Source of the DNA: Pseudofabraea citricarpa
Lineage: Eukaryota; Ascomycota; Leotiomycetes; Helotiales; Dermateaceae
Direction of reading: 5' to 3'
Length of the DNA stretch: 64,000 nucleotides
Assembly (NCBI GenBank): GCA_029641185.1
Contig: JAPWGK010000027.1
Span: 124,001-188,000, forward strand
Shown: in pieces, positions 15,907 through 30,106 of the stretch
Position numbering within the stretch: the first letter of the stretch is position 1
Layout: the number at the start of each line of letters is the position of its first letter
Notes under the pieces: generated by a model
Seen by the model: only the letters and a program-made list of their open reading frames with translations
Databases searched by the model: none
Told to the model about the DNA's origin: nothing
Translations under genes and position numbers: made by a program

Positions 15907-16200
15907 TATAATAGGATAATAAATATTAGGGCGTATTTAAATCTATAATATTATAAATATAACTAGTAACTAATATAATATATATAACTACGTATAAGAT
16001 ATATTTAATAATCAAATTATAATAGTAAGAGGCAAAAGAAGTTATTAATTAACTATAATACTTAAGTATAAATAATAATATATAACTCCTAGAGCGCTTA
16101 AAAAATACTTATAAAACCCTTATATAATAATACCTAAGGTAATAATAACTTTTTATAAAAGTAAAAAAAGTAATAAAATCGAGTATATAATCCTATTATA
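15907..16200 (-). repeat. LTR of copy A (294 bp)
   Basis: Begins TATAATAGGAT and ends ATCCTATTATA, an 11-bp terminal inverted repeat that would have been TG...CA before RIP. Homologous to 16,916-17,215, 30,107-30,406 and 48,462-48,762. It is a few bases shorter than its relatives because of a small deletion near position 16,020. Confidence 0.85.
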
Positions 16201-16915
16201 ATAGTATTAGTAGTTATACTTTTTGTAAAGAATTAAATTCCTTAATCTAAGCTTTTTCTTACTTTTAAGTAATAATATTACGTATATAAAGATTCTTTTT
16301 CTTTATATTCTTTATTTAGGTTTAAGCTCGTTTTTATTTCTTTTAAATAATCTTATCTTTCTTAGCTCTCTTTAGTTTAATCTTATAATATATCTCTTCT
16401 ATTATAAGTATTTTACCTTACTAGAGCGAGTACTAGTTATATACCTTTGCCTTTTATTATTTTTAAACTCGTTCTAATAAGAGGTTATACTTGTATTCCT
16501 TAATATTATTATTATAGAAAAGAATTAAAGTATCACGTGCCTAGGAATCGAACTTTATATAAGAGGGAGAAGATAATAATAGTATAATCTAAGTAACCTA
16601 GTATTATAGCTTATATTTAGAGTTAATAAACTTCCTTAGTATTTAAGAGAATTTAAGTTTCTTTATTACTTTTATCTTTTTTATATTCCTCTTATATATT
16701 TTTATTCGTTTAATCGATTTCTTATAATTTAGTAGCTAAAGCCTTACCTTTTATTATACGCTTTTAATCGTATATATTATAAATATAAGAGCTTATATTA
16801 ATATTAGATCGTAAAAGAAAAAAGTTATATTATAATTAATATTAAGGTTATAAGAGAATTCTTATACGACTCTCTTATATTAATACTTAAATAACTAGAA
16901 TATACTAATATCTAA
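16201..16915 (-). mobile_element. Fot1/pogo-type DDE transposon, 3' part (split)
   Basis: Minus-strand reading from 16,915 leftward begins L-D-I-S-I-F, the continuation of a pogo/Fot1 transposase after the H-x-x-Q-P-L-D box. It carries on through the conserved C-terminal region to about 16,620. The matching upstream half ends with I-I-stop-P-L at 30,407. The two halves were separated by element B. The sequence between about 16,201 and 16,600 is presumably the 3' flank of the transposon; no terminal repeat was identified. RIP-mutated and inactive. Confidence 0.65.
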
Positions 16916-17215
16916 TATAATAGGATAATAAATATTAGGGCGTATTCGAATTTATAGTATTATAAACGTAACTAGTAACTAATATAATATATATAATTAT
17001 ATATAAGATATATTTAGTAATCGAATTAATAATTATAAAAGTAAGAGGTAAAAGAAGTAATTAATTAATTATAATAGTAAAGTCTAAATAATAGTATATA
17101 ACTCCTAGAGCGCTTAAAGAATACTTATAAAGCCTTATATAATAATACTTAAGATAATAATAACTTCTTATAAAAGTAAAGAAAGTAATAAAATTAAGTA
17201 TATAATCCTATTATA
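16916..17215 (-). repeat. 3' LTR of element B (300 bp)
   Basis: TATAATAGGAT at the start and ATCCTATTATA at the end. Collinear with 30,107-30,406. Preceded by the 4-bp target duplication CTAA. Confidence 0.88.
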
Positions 17216-18340
17216 TTTATCTCTTATATAATAGTTTTTCCTATAATATTATTAGATATCTCTTATCTTTAATAGATTAAAGTTAAGGTATAAGATATAT
17301 ATCTCTTATAACTCTAGGCTATTATAATCTATTCCTTTAATTATCTCCTAAAAGATAATCTTATAACTCTTAGATTATTTTTCTCTTATAATAAATAAAC
17401 TTATATTCTTCTAATAAATACTCTTAATAACTAGTTAAGTTATTCTTAGCTTAGATCTCTTATAAGAATTATTACTCTTAGTATAAAACTAAGTATTTTA
17501 ATTATAGAAAATCTCTTAACTTAAGATATAAAGCTATAATTCTTCTTTTTTTTCGTTTAGATATACTATAAACTCTAATATTTATTATCTTTATCTTCTA
17601 AAGATTAATTTAATATTATATTTTTCCTTTTAATTATAGTTATAATATTTATCTTTTATTATACGAAAAAAGATACTTTAGCCAAATTATCTCTTACTTA
17701 TAAATTCTTTTACTTTCTTTATTTAAACTAAAATAAAATATCTTTATAACTTTAACTTTATAATACCCTACTAAGTCTTTATTATTCTTTTCTTTTAATC
17801 TCTAATATATTTATTTCTCTTCTTTTAGACCTAGTAAGTTCTTTTATAATCTTTATCTTTAGTTCTTAAATTATCTATTATTAATCTTATTATATAAGTT
17901 AGTAATACGTATTAATTTACCTTTATATTAATTATTTCTTATATTATAACCTTAATCTAAGTACGAAACTCTTAATCTTATTCTAAGAAGTTAATTATAG
18001 ATTATTTTAATATAATAAGTTTATTTTTCTTCCTTTTATTATCTTTTATAAGAGCTTAATAAAGTTTACGTAATTAATTATAAGCGCTTATATTAAATAT
18101 AAGAACTTATTATTATAATAAAAGATAATATATATACTAGTATTCTTATTATATAAGTTTTTTATTTTATCTTATTTTATAAAAGTTTTACTAGATTATC
18201 TTATAGAAGATAAATAATATTTTATTAAGGTATTTCGTATATTAAGTAATTATAAGAATACTTATTACTTTAAATAAGTATATTTCTAAATTATTATATC
18301 TAGGCCTAAGCTAACTCTTATATAAATTATCTTTATCTTA

Positions 18341-21300
18341 GAAGAGAAAATAATTATAAACGCTAATAAGTTAATAAGCGTATATTTTAACTTAATTCTA
18401 ATACCCTTAGATTTTATTATATTATATAATACTCTTAATAGGCTTAAGAATAAGCTTTATCTTACTAAATAATAAGCTATCTTTAAGCTAATAATAAAAT
18501 ATTAGTATAAACTTTATATAAAGTTAAGCTTACTTAAATACTCTTTTACCTTTAATAATTCGGTTATCTTTAATAATCCTAAGAATATATAACTTATAGA
18601 ATAAGATATTATTAGTAAAATAATATAATAATAAGCTAAGACTCTTATAACCCTAGAATATAATTATTTCTTATTTAATATTCTTAATAATAAAGATAAA
18701 ATAATAGCTTTTATCTTTAAAATTTTATATAATATACTTCTAAAGAAGGATTCGCTTTAGATACTAAAAGATATATATTATAAATTAGGTTTACCTAATA
18801 ATACTTAAAATCCTTTACTAGAATATTATAATTATCTAATTATTATTTATAAGTCTTATTATATTACTTTTATAAAACTTATATTTTCTTTTATAAGTTT
18901 CCTTAGTCTTTTTATTTATTATCTAGCTATTAACTCTAGCCTTAGAAAGAAGTTCTAAGTTAAGAAGATAAAAAAGAGATTATATTAGATATTTTATTTA
19001 ACTTCTTAGATAAAAATAAGTTAAAGGTAAAAAAGTATATTTATAATCGCTTAAAAAAGATCTTAGTTTTATAAAAGAACTTTCGTACTAAGGAATAAGA
19101 AAAAAAGCTCTAGTTTCTTAATTACCTTCTAGTAAGTTTATCCTTTTATTTTATAAGATCTTACTAAGTATTAACTAAGTATTTATAGAACTTAATATAT
19201 AATATAAAGAACTTATTTTATATTTATTAAAAGAAAAAGTTATTACTAGTAATCTTAAGTTTATTTAAAAGAAGCTTCTAAAATTTATAAATATTATCTT
19301 AGAAGATTAGGTTTATAATTTAAAGTAATACTTAGACTTTATAATTAAGAAGATTACTTTAGTAACTCTTAAGTTAAAGGGTAATTAACTATTAAGTAAT
19401 ATAAACTTTTTATCTACTAGTATTTTAACTTCTAATTATTAGACTTAATTATAAAGTTAAGCTTTAACCTAGCTTTTTACTTCTAATACTAGAATTATAT
19501 TACCTATTACTTTAATTAAATTAAAAGAAGACTAGTCTAATATTCTAGTTAAGAAGTATAAGTAATTATATTATTAGATTAAGTTATACTTACTTTTATA
19601 AGCTAAGAAAAAGGATAATAAGACTATAGCTTTAAAAGACTTAATTATAGATCTAAAGGATAATATAAGTACTTCTAAGGATATTATTACTCTTATAATT
19701 AATAAAGATATTAATTCTTTTAATACTAGCGATTTTAATTATATTAATAATAGTATTAATTAATAGGCTAAGAATATAAGTATAAATATTAATAGTAATT
19801 CTTATAATAAAAATAATAACTAGAAAAGAAGAAAAAAAGAAGAAAAATCTCTTTTTATTTCTTTATCTTATAAAATATACTCTTAGTAAAGGATTCTTAT
19901 ATACCTAAAGAATACTCTAAAGCGTTCTTTTAGTTCTAATAATAACTAGATTTCTTTACCTTTAAAGTAATTATATTATAATACTTTTAATATTACTTTT
20001 ACTTTTTTATTATCTTTTAGAAAGCTAAAAGCTCTTATAAAACTATTCTTATATTCTCTTTATATTAAGAGAGCCTTTTTTATACCTATTATATTACTTA
20101 ATTATTTTTATCTTTTAGATAATAGATATTATTCTTATATTATTAGTTTTAATTACTTAAAGTATTATATTTATATAAGTAATTTATTTTTAACTTATAT
20201 AATCTTAGCTAATATTATCTTAGCTTAAGTACCTTAATAAGCTAGATATTTTTATCCTTAAGATTCGAAATAAGATATTTATATTATATTACTTTTATAA
20301 TACTAAGAATAAAAAGAATAAAATAACTAAGGAATTAAATAAATACTTAAGCGACCTCTAGACTTTAGTTAATATTATATGCGATTTAAAATAGATTATA
20401 CTAGTAATTTATAATTACTTTTATAAGAAAGATCTTCTATTATTTCTTAAGAGTTACTTAGAGCTTTATAAAGCTTATAAAGAATATAATAAGACTCTAA
20501 AGGTTCTTAAGAAGGCTAATTATATAAAGAAGAAGCTTATTACTAATACTTTTATTATTATTATTCTTATATTTACCTTTATTATTATTTTTATTAAACC
20601 TAGTAATAATAGTAATTAAGATAAATTAATTTACCTTTATAATAACTTTAATAAGTTTAAGGAGTCTACTAAGGAGATTTTATATATAATCTAGGAGTCT
20701 TAGTAAGAAATCCTTTTATATTTTACTCTTATAAAATCTTTACTTAAGCGTTTATAATAATAGATTATTTCTAGATTTAAAGTTCTTATTTTTTAATATC
20801 TAATCTTATATATAATTATACGTTTAGATAAATAAATAAATTTATACTTATAGAATTAAAGTATTATTTTACTTAATAATTTATAATATTTTTATCTTAT
20901 ATTTATATAAATTCTATTTAAAATTATTTAAAGAATTACCTAGGTAAACTTATTAATAATACCTAGAGTACTTAATATATACTTAGTAAAAACTCCTAGA
21001 ATCTTATTATAACTTCTAATCCCTAAAAGACTTTTTATAATTTAAGGATTTTCTTTTCTTTCTTCTAATATATTAGTTATCTTCTAATTATAAAAAAAAT
21101 TTAAATAAAAAAATAATACTTAAATTAAGAAAATAAAATTAAACTTAAACGAATAATATATAAAAATAATAATAATAATATAAAAGGAAATTTATTAGTA
21201 AAATATTAAATAAAAGGAGTTACTAAAAGATATTTAAATCTTAACCGAATATAATTCTTCCTTTAAAATATTAGGTATTAAAATATCTTATATTAAGCTA
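18341..21300 (+). pseudogene. plus-strand coding remnant inside element B, antisense to pol, unknown product
   Basis: Reading the plus strand gives long stretches in which the only stops are TAA/TAG at plausible Gln or Trp positions: one frame from 18,341 to about 18,900, another from about 19,027 through 20,740 and beyond. The residue composition looks protein-like (Lys, Leu, Tyr, Asn-rich after RIP, with amphipathic helical stretches) and differs from the low-complexity output of the other frames. The frame change near 18,950 could be an intron or an indel. It lies between the integrase end of pol and the 3' LTR, where additional antisense ORFs sit in some plant Ty3/gypsy elements. No family was recognised. 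Copy A carries the 3' part at 1-900. Confidence 0.5.
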
Positions 21301-23589
21301 AGAATAAAAAAGATACCTTAGAGTAAAATATCTTACTCTTAATCCTTTATATATTATTATTAGTATATTATAATTAGTTTCTTATCTAATTATTATTATT
21401 AGCTTCTCTTTATATAAAATTAATTCTTATTATTTATTAAGTTCTTATTATCTAAAAATCTCTTTCGTATAAGTAGCTTATATAATTACTTAGAATTATA
21501 TAATAAGAGCTTCTTCTAATACTTCTTTTTTAGTACTTTTAATAATTATATTAATCTTATTATTACTAGCTTCCTCTAAAGAGGTTTCTTATATATTATC
21601 TTAACTTATCTTAGCTAGTACTTAGGAAATTAGCCTAGGATTATTATATTACTCTTATAATTATATAAATACCTTTAAAAGACTAGGTAAGTTATTAGTA
21701 AGCTTTATCTTAAGACTTAATAAAAGCTTATTAGGGTCTCTAAGGTTTAAATATATTAGTACTCTAATAATAATCTTATCTTTAGAAGGCTTAATATTAT
21801 TAATAGGAATATAAATATCTTCTTTTTAAATAAATTTCTTTAATTTATATCTTATATAAGTATTATAAAAAGAATTATATTTATTTTACTAAGCTAATAA
21901 ATATTCTTCTTATTATTAGCCTTTAAAATTATATATAAGTCTTTTTACCTAAAATTAAGCGCTTATTATTTTAATATATTAGCTTCTTATATAATATTAA
22001 ATATAAGAATAATATCCCTCTTAAGAAGTAATTCTTTTTATAAGATATAATTATAGTTAATAGCTTCTTTTAATTCTTAGCGTTTATATTATTTTATTAG
22101 TAGAACCTCTAATATATATTTATTATAAATTTTAAGTTACTTAATATATAAAATAATTAATAACTTTCTATTTATCTTTTTAATTAGGTTTTATCTTAGA
22201 TACTATTATATTAGGTACTTGCTTTTAATAATAAGTATAATCTTAAAGCTAAATTATAAATAAAATATAATAAGCCTTATAAGAGCCCTTACTATAATAT
22301 TATCTATAAAGTAAACTTTCTTAATATATCTTAGCTAATTCTTAAATATCTTATTTATAATCTTAGATAAAATTATCTTAATATTAAAATAGCTTCTTTT
22401 AATTAAGCCTTAGGTATAAGGATTATAAGTACTTACTTATACTTTAATAAACTCGAGCTTAGATATAAGATTATTAAGGCTTCTTTAGTTCTTAGGTCTT
22501 TTATTAATAATAAGTATCTTAAATATATTATAGATATAAAGAATATCCTTTTTAATAAAAGCTATAATATAAGTAAAGTTTATTTTAGAGATAATACGTC
22601 TTATAATTATACCTAATATCTTCTTATATATATTAATAATAAACGACTTACTTATACTTAATAAGAGATTAATAATATCTAGATATTATTTATAATATAT
22701 ATATAATACTTTAGTTATATAAATTATTTTATAAGTAATATTATATAATCTAAATTAATATTAGGGATACGAAGTTATATATACCTTTACTTATTTATAA
22801 TATTCTTTCTAGAAGTAATATTTTATTACTTTTATATATATTACCTTTTATCTCTTATATATCTCTTTATTATATAACTTCTTAATAATATCTACTTATT
22901 CTTTTAGATTATTAATAATATATTATTTATACTTACTTCTAGTAAATCTCTATTATAATATACTTTAGTATACTTAGAATCCTATAATATACTATTAAAA
23001 TACTAATTATTCTTTGTCTCTAATATTAGTTAATCTCTTAAGAGTTATAAGAAATATTATAATTTATTTTAACTTAAGGTTTTATTTACCTTAGAAGATA
23101 ATACTTATTTTAGTATTTAGGTAAATATAAGATCTTAAAATAAGTATTATTTAAAGAAAGCTAAGTTAAAAGGTAATATAATTATTAATCTTTTCTTTTT
23201 ACTTTTTATCTTTAAGTTTTTCTTTTATAATAGGATACTAAGATAATATATTTATAGCTTTATTCTTCTTACTAGGTATATATATAACCTTAAAGTCGAA
23301 TAATCGAATCTAGGTAATTTATCTTATTAATAATATACTAGATATATCTAAAGTAATATTATTAAGCTAAGTAATAAATATATTAATATTTATCTTAAGA
23401 GTAAAATATACTCTAATAATATATTCTTTTACTTTCTTAAGTATCTTAAGAATACTTTTATACTTATATTTAATAATATTATAGTTACGCTTAGCTAGAT
23501 TTTATATCTCTAACTTATATTTACTTAGATATTTCTTTTTATTTTTATTATTCTAAGAGAATATATCTTTCTAGTTATTTAAACTTATA

Positions 23590-24090
23590 TTAATAGTAAT
23601 ATAAATTATTCTTACTCTAAGCTTATAATTAATTATAATAAGATAAAAAGCTTTTACTAATACTTTAATAAGCTTTAGTTTAACCCTCTAGTATCTTTTA
23701 TCTTACTTAAATATTATATTTTTCTTTAATAAATTATATAATAATTTTATAATAAATATAAAGGTTTTAACCTAGATATAATAATATATATAAATTCCTA
23801 AGAAAATATAAATCTTTTTAGTATTAATTAGATTTAGCTAATTAATTAGCTTTATAATCTTTATATTAATAAGTAATTTACTCTTAAGATTATAAATAAA
23901 TCTAATAATTTTAATATCTTTTATATAAAACTTAGACTTAGGACTAATAATTAAACTTATCCTCTTAAGCTTTAAGTAATATCTTACTAAGGTTTTATAT
24001 ATATTTTATTATAAATTATTAAACTTCTAAAAGAACTTTTTTATTATTATATTATAAATAAGATCCTTTAATACTAATATTATTAAGGAA
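23590..24090 (-). pseudogene. reverse transcriptase/RNase H remnant of element B
   Basis: Minus-strand translation gives the catalytic box as F-L-N-N-I at 24,076-24,090. About 70 codons later comes the thumb/connection region (F-L-G-I-Y-I-Y-Y-Y-I, then L-L-Y-N-L-L-K-K, F-K and A/V-K-L-K-L-I-K-V-L) at about 23,620-23,830, which matches the order of motifs in fungal Ty3/gypsy polymerases with F-L-D-D-I. Interrupted by RIP-type stops. Integrase was not securely identified in this copy. Confidence 0.75.
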
Positions 24091-27000
24091 TAATTTAATA
24101 ATATAAGGATTTAAGGAAAAAATACTTTAGATATAATATATATAAACTAAGCTACTAAATTTATTATATCTTATATAAGAGTAATAACCTTTAGTAGTCT
24201 AATATTATCTATAAAAAAAGCGATTAAGTTTTTATTTTACTTAACTAATAAAATCTAATTATAATTAGAGAATAAATCGATTAAGCTAATAATCTAAAGG
24301 TATATAAACTCTTTTATAAAAGAATCTACTAATAAAGTAAGTTAATATCTCTAATTATTATTATATTATATTTTATAATTATACTTATAAGTTTATATTT
24401 ATTTAGCTTTTCTTTTATAATTAGAAATTATAGGTTTTTATATAACCTATAATAACTCTCTAGTATATTATTAGTAATACGCTCGCTTATTATCTTATAT
24501 ATAATCTTATAAAGTCTTTTAATAATTAGAAAGTTTTATATCTATTATATTTTATATAATATTATCTTAATCTCTTATAACTTAGTAATCTTTAGTTTTA
24601 TAAGTTCTTTCTTTAACTAATTAAATAAGAATACTCCTTTTTTATTATAAAATATCTCTTAGAATATCTTTTTCTCTTTTAAGGTTAATATATTACTTAT
24701 AAATAAGCCTTATATTCTCTTTAGTATAAGTTTTTAGCCTTTTAGAAACTTTATATATTAAGGCTCGAATTAGTTATTATAAGAATCTAAAATAAGTAAT
24801 AGTTTTTTTATTAATTTAATAACTTCCTTCTAGTTATTAAGACTAAATAATTTAACTCTTATATTTCCTCTAAGATTTATAGGTTTTATCTTTTAGGCTT
24901 TTTACTTATAAAAAATTAAGACTTTTCTTTTATATTTTATCTTAAAAGGAGAAAATATTATACCTTTATAAAATACCTATAATCTTAATAGCCCTTTAAA
25001 ACTAGTAATATATAAATTACTCTTTAGAAAGAAAGGATTCTATAAAATCACTTTTATTATTCTTTTATTCTTAGGTATCTTAGGTTTACTTTCTAGTATT
25101 AAGATTTCTAAGAGAACTAATAAAATACTTAATAAGCTTCTAATAAGTATTTATTAAGCTCTCTTAAGTCTTAGAGCCTTAACTAAGAAGGTTTTCTTAA
25201 GCTTATAACTTAGCTTAAGTATTTCTTAAATCTTCTTATATTTCTTTTATCTTAATAATAAAAGTAATAAAATATTAGTCTTTTTATTTATATTTATATT
25301 TATAAGTATATTATAGCCTTTTATTATTTTCCTTATATTAGGCTCGTCTTTTTTCTCTTTTAGTAAAGTTTCTTATATATATTTAAGAGATTTATTTATA
25401 TATCTTCTAATTTACTCTTCTTATAATAGATTAATATCTAGTTTTCTAAGTTACTTCTAAAGTTCGAGTTATCTTTTAGATCCTATTATTATATTACTTA
25501 GGTCTTAAACTTATAAGTAATAATATAAAGATATAAAAGCTTAATTCTACTAATATTATTATTAGCTATAATTTATATCTTATAATTCTTTTTTAAGTTT
25601 TATTCTAAGCTTACTTTTATCTTATATATAAAAGGTTACTTAAGTACTAAGTTATAATCTAATTATTATATTATATAAATATATAAGATTACTTATATAT
25701 TACTAATATTTAGTTATATATTATTATAAACCCTAAGAATTACTTAAGATATTCTCTTATAATTAATAGTTATAAGATTTTTCTTTTTCCTAATATTAAG
25801 ATTAATTTTCTTTTAGATATTATAAGTTATAATATTAATCTTAATACTCGTATCTATTATATCTATTACTTATATTAACTTTTAATTATTATAGTTATAG
25901 ATAATAACTAGTAAGTATAAGCTATTAATATAATATAATAGAATATTAACTCTAGTAGTTATATTTTATATAAGGAAGCTTATACTTATATAAAGTCTTA
26001 ACTCTTTAACCTTTAGTATATTAATTTAAATTATATTACTTAGAAGTTAATAATAACTAATACTTATAACTTAAACTAGGTTTATTTAATTAAAGATAAA
26101 AGCTTATTTATATATAAGTATAATTATCTAATTTATAATAATATATTATACTTCTAATATTTTAGCTTATAAAATATAAGGCTTATATTTTTTCTTTTTC
26201 TTAGCTTTAATAGCTTCTAAGGTTTTATTATTATCTAGACCTAATTATATTAAGTCCTTAATAAGAATTCCCTAAGTACTTAGAAGCTTCTTATTATACC
26301 TAGATATCTTAATATTAATTAGTTTATATTAGTAAAATATTTACTTTAAAATATTTAAATCTATAATTCTAGATATTAGAGTAATAAACTTAATAGTTTT
26401 CTCTAGCTTCTTAGTATTCTTTTAGATACTTATATTTAACTTAGTTTTCTTAAAGGTATTAGTAATAGCTAAGATACTTCTTAGGCTTACTAGTATAATA
26501 ATAAGAGTATTAAGTATAATTTACTTAATTTTATTATCTTTACTTATTATAATTAGTTATAACTAATAGTAAGAGTCTAGTTTTTCTTTAAATTTAGTAA
26601 CTAAGATTATATACTAGAGAATTATAATATTATCTTATATATTAATAAAGCTAGTTATAATATCTTCTTTCTTATACTTATAGATTTTAGTAAACTTATA
26701 TTTACTTATCTTAATATTAATATTAGATTTAGTTTTTATATTTTTCTTAAGCTAAAATATCTTAAATTAATTATAATAAAAGATCTTATTATTACTATAA
26801 TATAAGTATTATTCTTTAGTAAAGATATCTTAAGATATTTTAGCCTTTTAAAAGGATATTAAATTAGATCTTATAGGTCTAAAATATATCTAGTTATTAC
26901 TTTTATCTTTATAAATAATTTTAACTTTTATATAATAAGTAAGTATTAGATAATTACTAGAGAAATAAAAGTATTTACTATAATACTAATATATATAATC

Positions 27001-30000
27001 TTAATCTATAAAGTTAGACTATTAATAGCTAGTCTATAAAATACTAATATAAATACTAGTACTAGGATTTATATCTATTATATAACTTAAATTATACTTA
27101 TAATTATATACTTCTATTATATAATATATCTTATTAACCTCTTCTTTAATATTATAGTTATTATATTACTTAAGTAGCTTTAGTTTATTATTATAAAACT
27201 TAATCTCTAATATATTAACTCTAGTATTATTTTTACTAGTAGTAGTAGGTAGCTTATTTTTCTCTTTCTAGTACTTAATTATAATAATCTTAAAGATAAT
27301 ATAATCTTCTAATAATATCTTAGCTATTATATTAGTAATATTATTAATCTTATTATAGTTAAGAGCCGCTTTAGAGGCTTATATCTTTATAGTTATATTA
27401 TTAAGTATTATACTAAGGGTTATAATAGTTTATATAAGGTTATTAACTACTAATATAAAAAGCGTAATTAGATTAAAGGTTTTATTTAGATTATTATATA
27501 ACTAGAGGTTTAGTAGCTTATTAATAATAATAATATTATTATTATCCTACTTAAGTAAATAAATAAGATTCTTTTTAGCCTAAGTATAAGTTTTAGTAAA
27601 CTTATAAATCTTAGTAAATATAAAAGTTCTTAGTTTATTATATTTAATTTTCTTCTTCTTTATAATAATAAGAATATAATCTTTAGAAAAACTAGAGAGA
27701 AACTTATATACTTATTTATAAGAGCTTAGTTAGCTATTACTAAGTAATCGCTTAGAGCTTAGCTTATATATCTTTAGGAATTCTAAGATTTTAGTTATAT
27801 CTTCCTTTAGATAATTAACTAAAGTATTTAAGAACTTAATAATATACTAAAGTTACTTAGAGTTATAATTAGCTTATTCCTTTAAGAATATTTCCTTAAA
27901 GGTAACTTAATTTTTTTACTTGAAATTATCTAATACTTTAATATAAAAACGAACTAATAAGTAATAGTAGTTAAGATATCTAAGAATTAACTTAATATTA
28001 GAGAAACCTTTATTAAGTATTATTCGTTTATAATATTAGATAAATTTAATAGCTTTTATCTTCTTAAAGAGAAGAATACTAATATTACTAGGAGAACGAA
28101 CCTTTAAGATAACTTATATTATTTTATATATTATCTTAGGCTAAATAATTATTTATTTTTCTTTCTTATTAGGAACTCTTATACTAGGTAGAGTTCCTAA
28201 GCTTAATAAATCTAGAGAAGATATTAAAAGCTTCTTTTTCTTCTTTTATTTTTATTTATAAGAAAGAATAAGTAAGAGAGAAAGATTAATAATAAGAGAA
28301 TATTCTTAAGATAATATTATAATACTAGATTAAAGTTATATAAGCTTAAGTTAAGTATTAAGCGAGTACTAAGAGAGGATTAAATAAGATAATAATAAGT
28401 TATAAATTATAAAATAATTAGAAAAACTAAGTAAAAGTCTTTTTAATTAAACGTTTAAAACTTTTATTTTACTTAAATATTTACTTTTTATATATATATA
28501 ATACGTAGCTTTAAGAAGTAAGTTATAAGATAAGATTAAATTCCTCTTAGTCTTATATTATTAAAATATTAGATATAAAGGAAATAACTTAAAATTATAT
28601 ATATTTATTAGTATAACCTAAATAAAAAAGCCTTACTTCTAAGTTTCTATTATTTGCTTTTATTATATATTTCTAAAAGGATAAAATTAATATTATAATT
28701 AGATATAATATAAGGTTTACTTTTTTTATATTAATTTTCCTAGAAATAAGTAGCTATTATTTTACTACTTTTATACCTTTGTTTTATTAGCTATATTATA
28801 CTTTTTACTTACTTTTAGGCTCTTCTAAGATAACTAATTTCTTATTTAAGTATTCGAACTTAATTTTATTTATACTCTAGAGCCTAGGTCCTAAGTTTTA
28901 GAGAATCCTAGTATTATATTTTTAATTAGGTATTAGATAGGCGAATAACTTTAATTCTTATATACTCTTTATATTAGACTTATTATTATAAGAAACTTAG
29001 TATAAGTAAGAGGTAATTAAAATCTAAATTTAAGAATATTATCTTCTTATTAAGATACTATTATAATAAATATAATCTTTATAATAACCTTAATAGACTA
29101 GGAGAATACTTATATTAAATTATAAGTAATATTTATCTTATAAAGTTAACTAGAAAATAAATAATAGTATAAACGATATAAATTTTATTAATTAACTAAA
29201 TAAAATAAACTAAAAATAAATAAATAAACGATTAATTACTTAATTAATAATCCTCTTTCTAATATAATAATATATTACTTCTTTTATCCTCTTATATTCT
29301 TTAGCTTTAAGTATAATTTATATCTACTAGTATTAATTAAGAGCTCTTTTATCTTAGCTTAAGCTTTTAGTAAAGCCTCGTTTAATCTAATATAATTACT
29401 TGTTTTATACTTATACTAAGATTAAGATTATTTCTTAAAACTATTATTTATAAATAAAAATACTAGAGCCTTATATCCTTTTAGTTTCTAGCTCTTAGGG
29501 TCTCCTTAATATCTACTATTATAATATCCCTTTTAATCCTCCTTTAACTCTAGATATTATATCTTTCACTTAAACTAAGGCTTATAAAAATATACCTTTA
29601 TTATTCTAATAATAGTCTTAATACCCCTAGTAGTATATATACTTATATACCTTTAGATAACTCCTAAAGTTATATATTCTTATAATTATAATTATCTTTT
29701 ATCTTTTATAAGTTCCTAATCCTCCTAATATTCTTATTATTCTAGTTATTTTATCTCCCTAAGGATTTTAACCTTTATATTATTATATTATTCTAATTAT
29801 TACCTATTATTTATTATAAGTTCTCGATCTCCTAAATACTCTAGTATTATCTTTTATATTTATTATTAAGTATCTAGCCTATAAAACGACTTAGATTAAT
29901 ACCTTTATATATTTAATAGTTAATTATATTTATAGATTTTAATATCTTTAGTTACCTTTGCTAGTAACTATATAATTATACTCTAAGTATTCTAAGAGCT

Positions 30001-30106
30001 TAGCTTATTATTAAAGGTTAATATTAAATAAGCTTATTATATTAATATTATAAGTTACGATCTAGTTTATATCTATTATATTTAAAGTTCTTATATAAGT
30101 TACTAA

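Larger units (their letters stand above)
1..16200 (-). mobile_element. Ty3/gypsy-type LTR retrotransposon, copy A (truncated by window edge)
   Basis: Positions 1-940 plus 7,279-16,200 align collinearly with 20,551-30,406 of element B, so this is a second copy of the same 13-kb family in the same orientation. The 6.3-kb element C interrupts it between 940 and 7,279. Its 5' LTR (for minus-strand reading) is 15,907-16,200; the other end lies outside the window. Reverse transcriptase remains read on the minus strand near 9,400-9,900. Heavily RIP-mutated and dead. Confidence 0.85.

Noticed and set aside
16540..16620. tRNA or tRNA-derived SINE (minus-strand B-box GTTCGATTCC at 16,544-16,553)
   Set aside because: The B-box matches, but no consistent acceptor, D or anticodon stem could be formed, and the sequence lies in the 3' flank of the DDE transposon. 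Probably coincidence.
20300..21400. gag gene of element B on the plus strand
   Set aside because: The plus-strand reading looks protein-like, but reverse transcriptase is on the minus strand and this segment lies downstream of pol, so it cannot be the element's gag. No zinc knuckle seen. Listed as an unknown antisense remnant.
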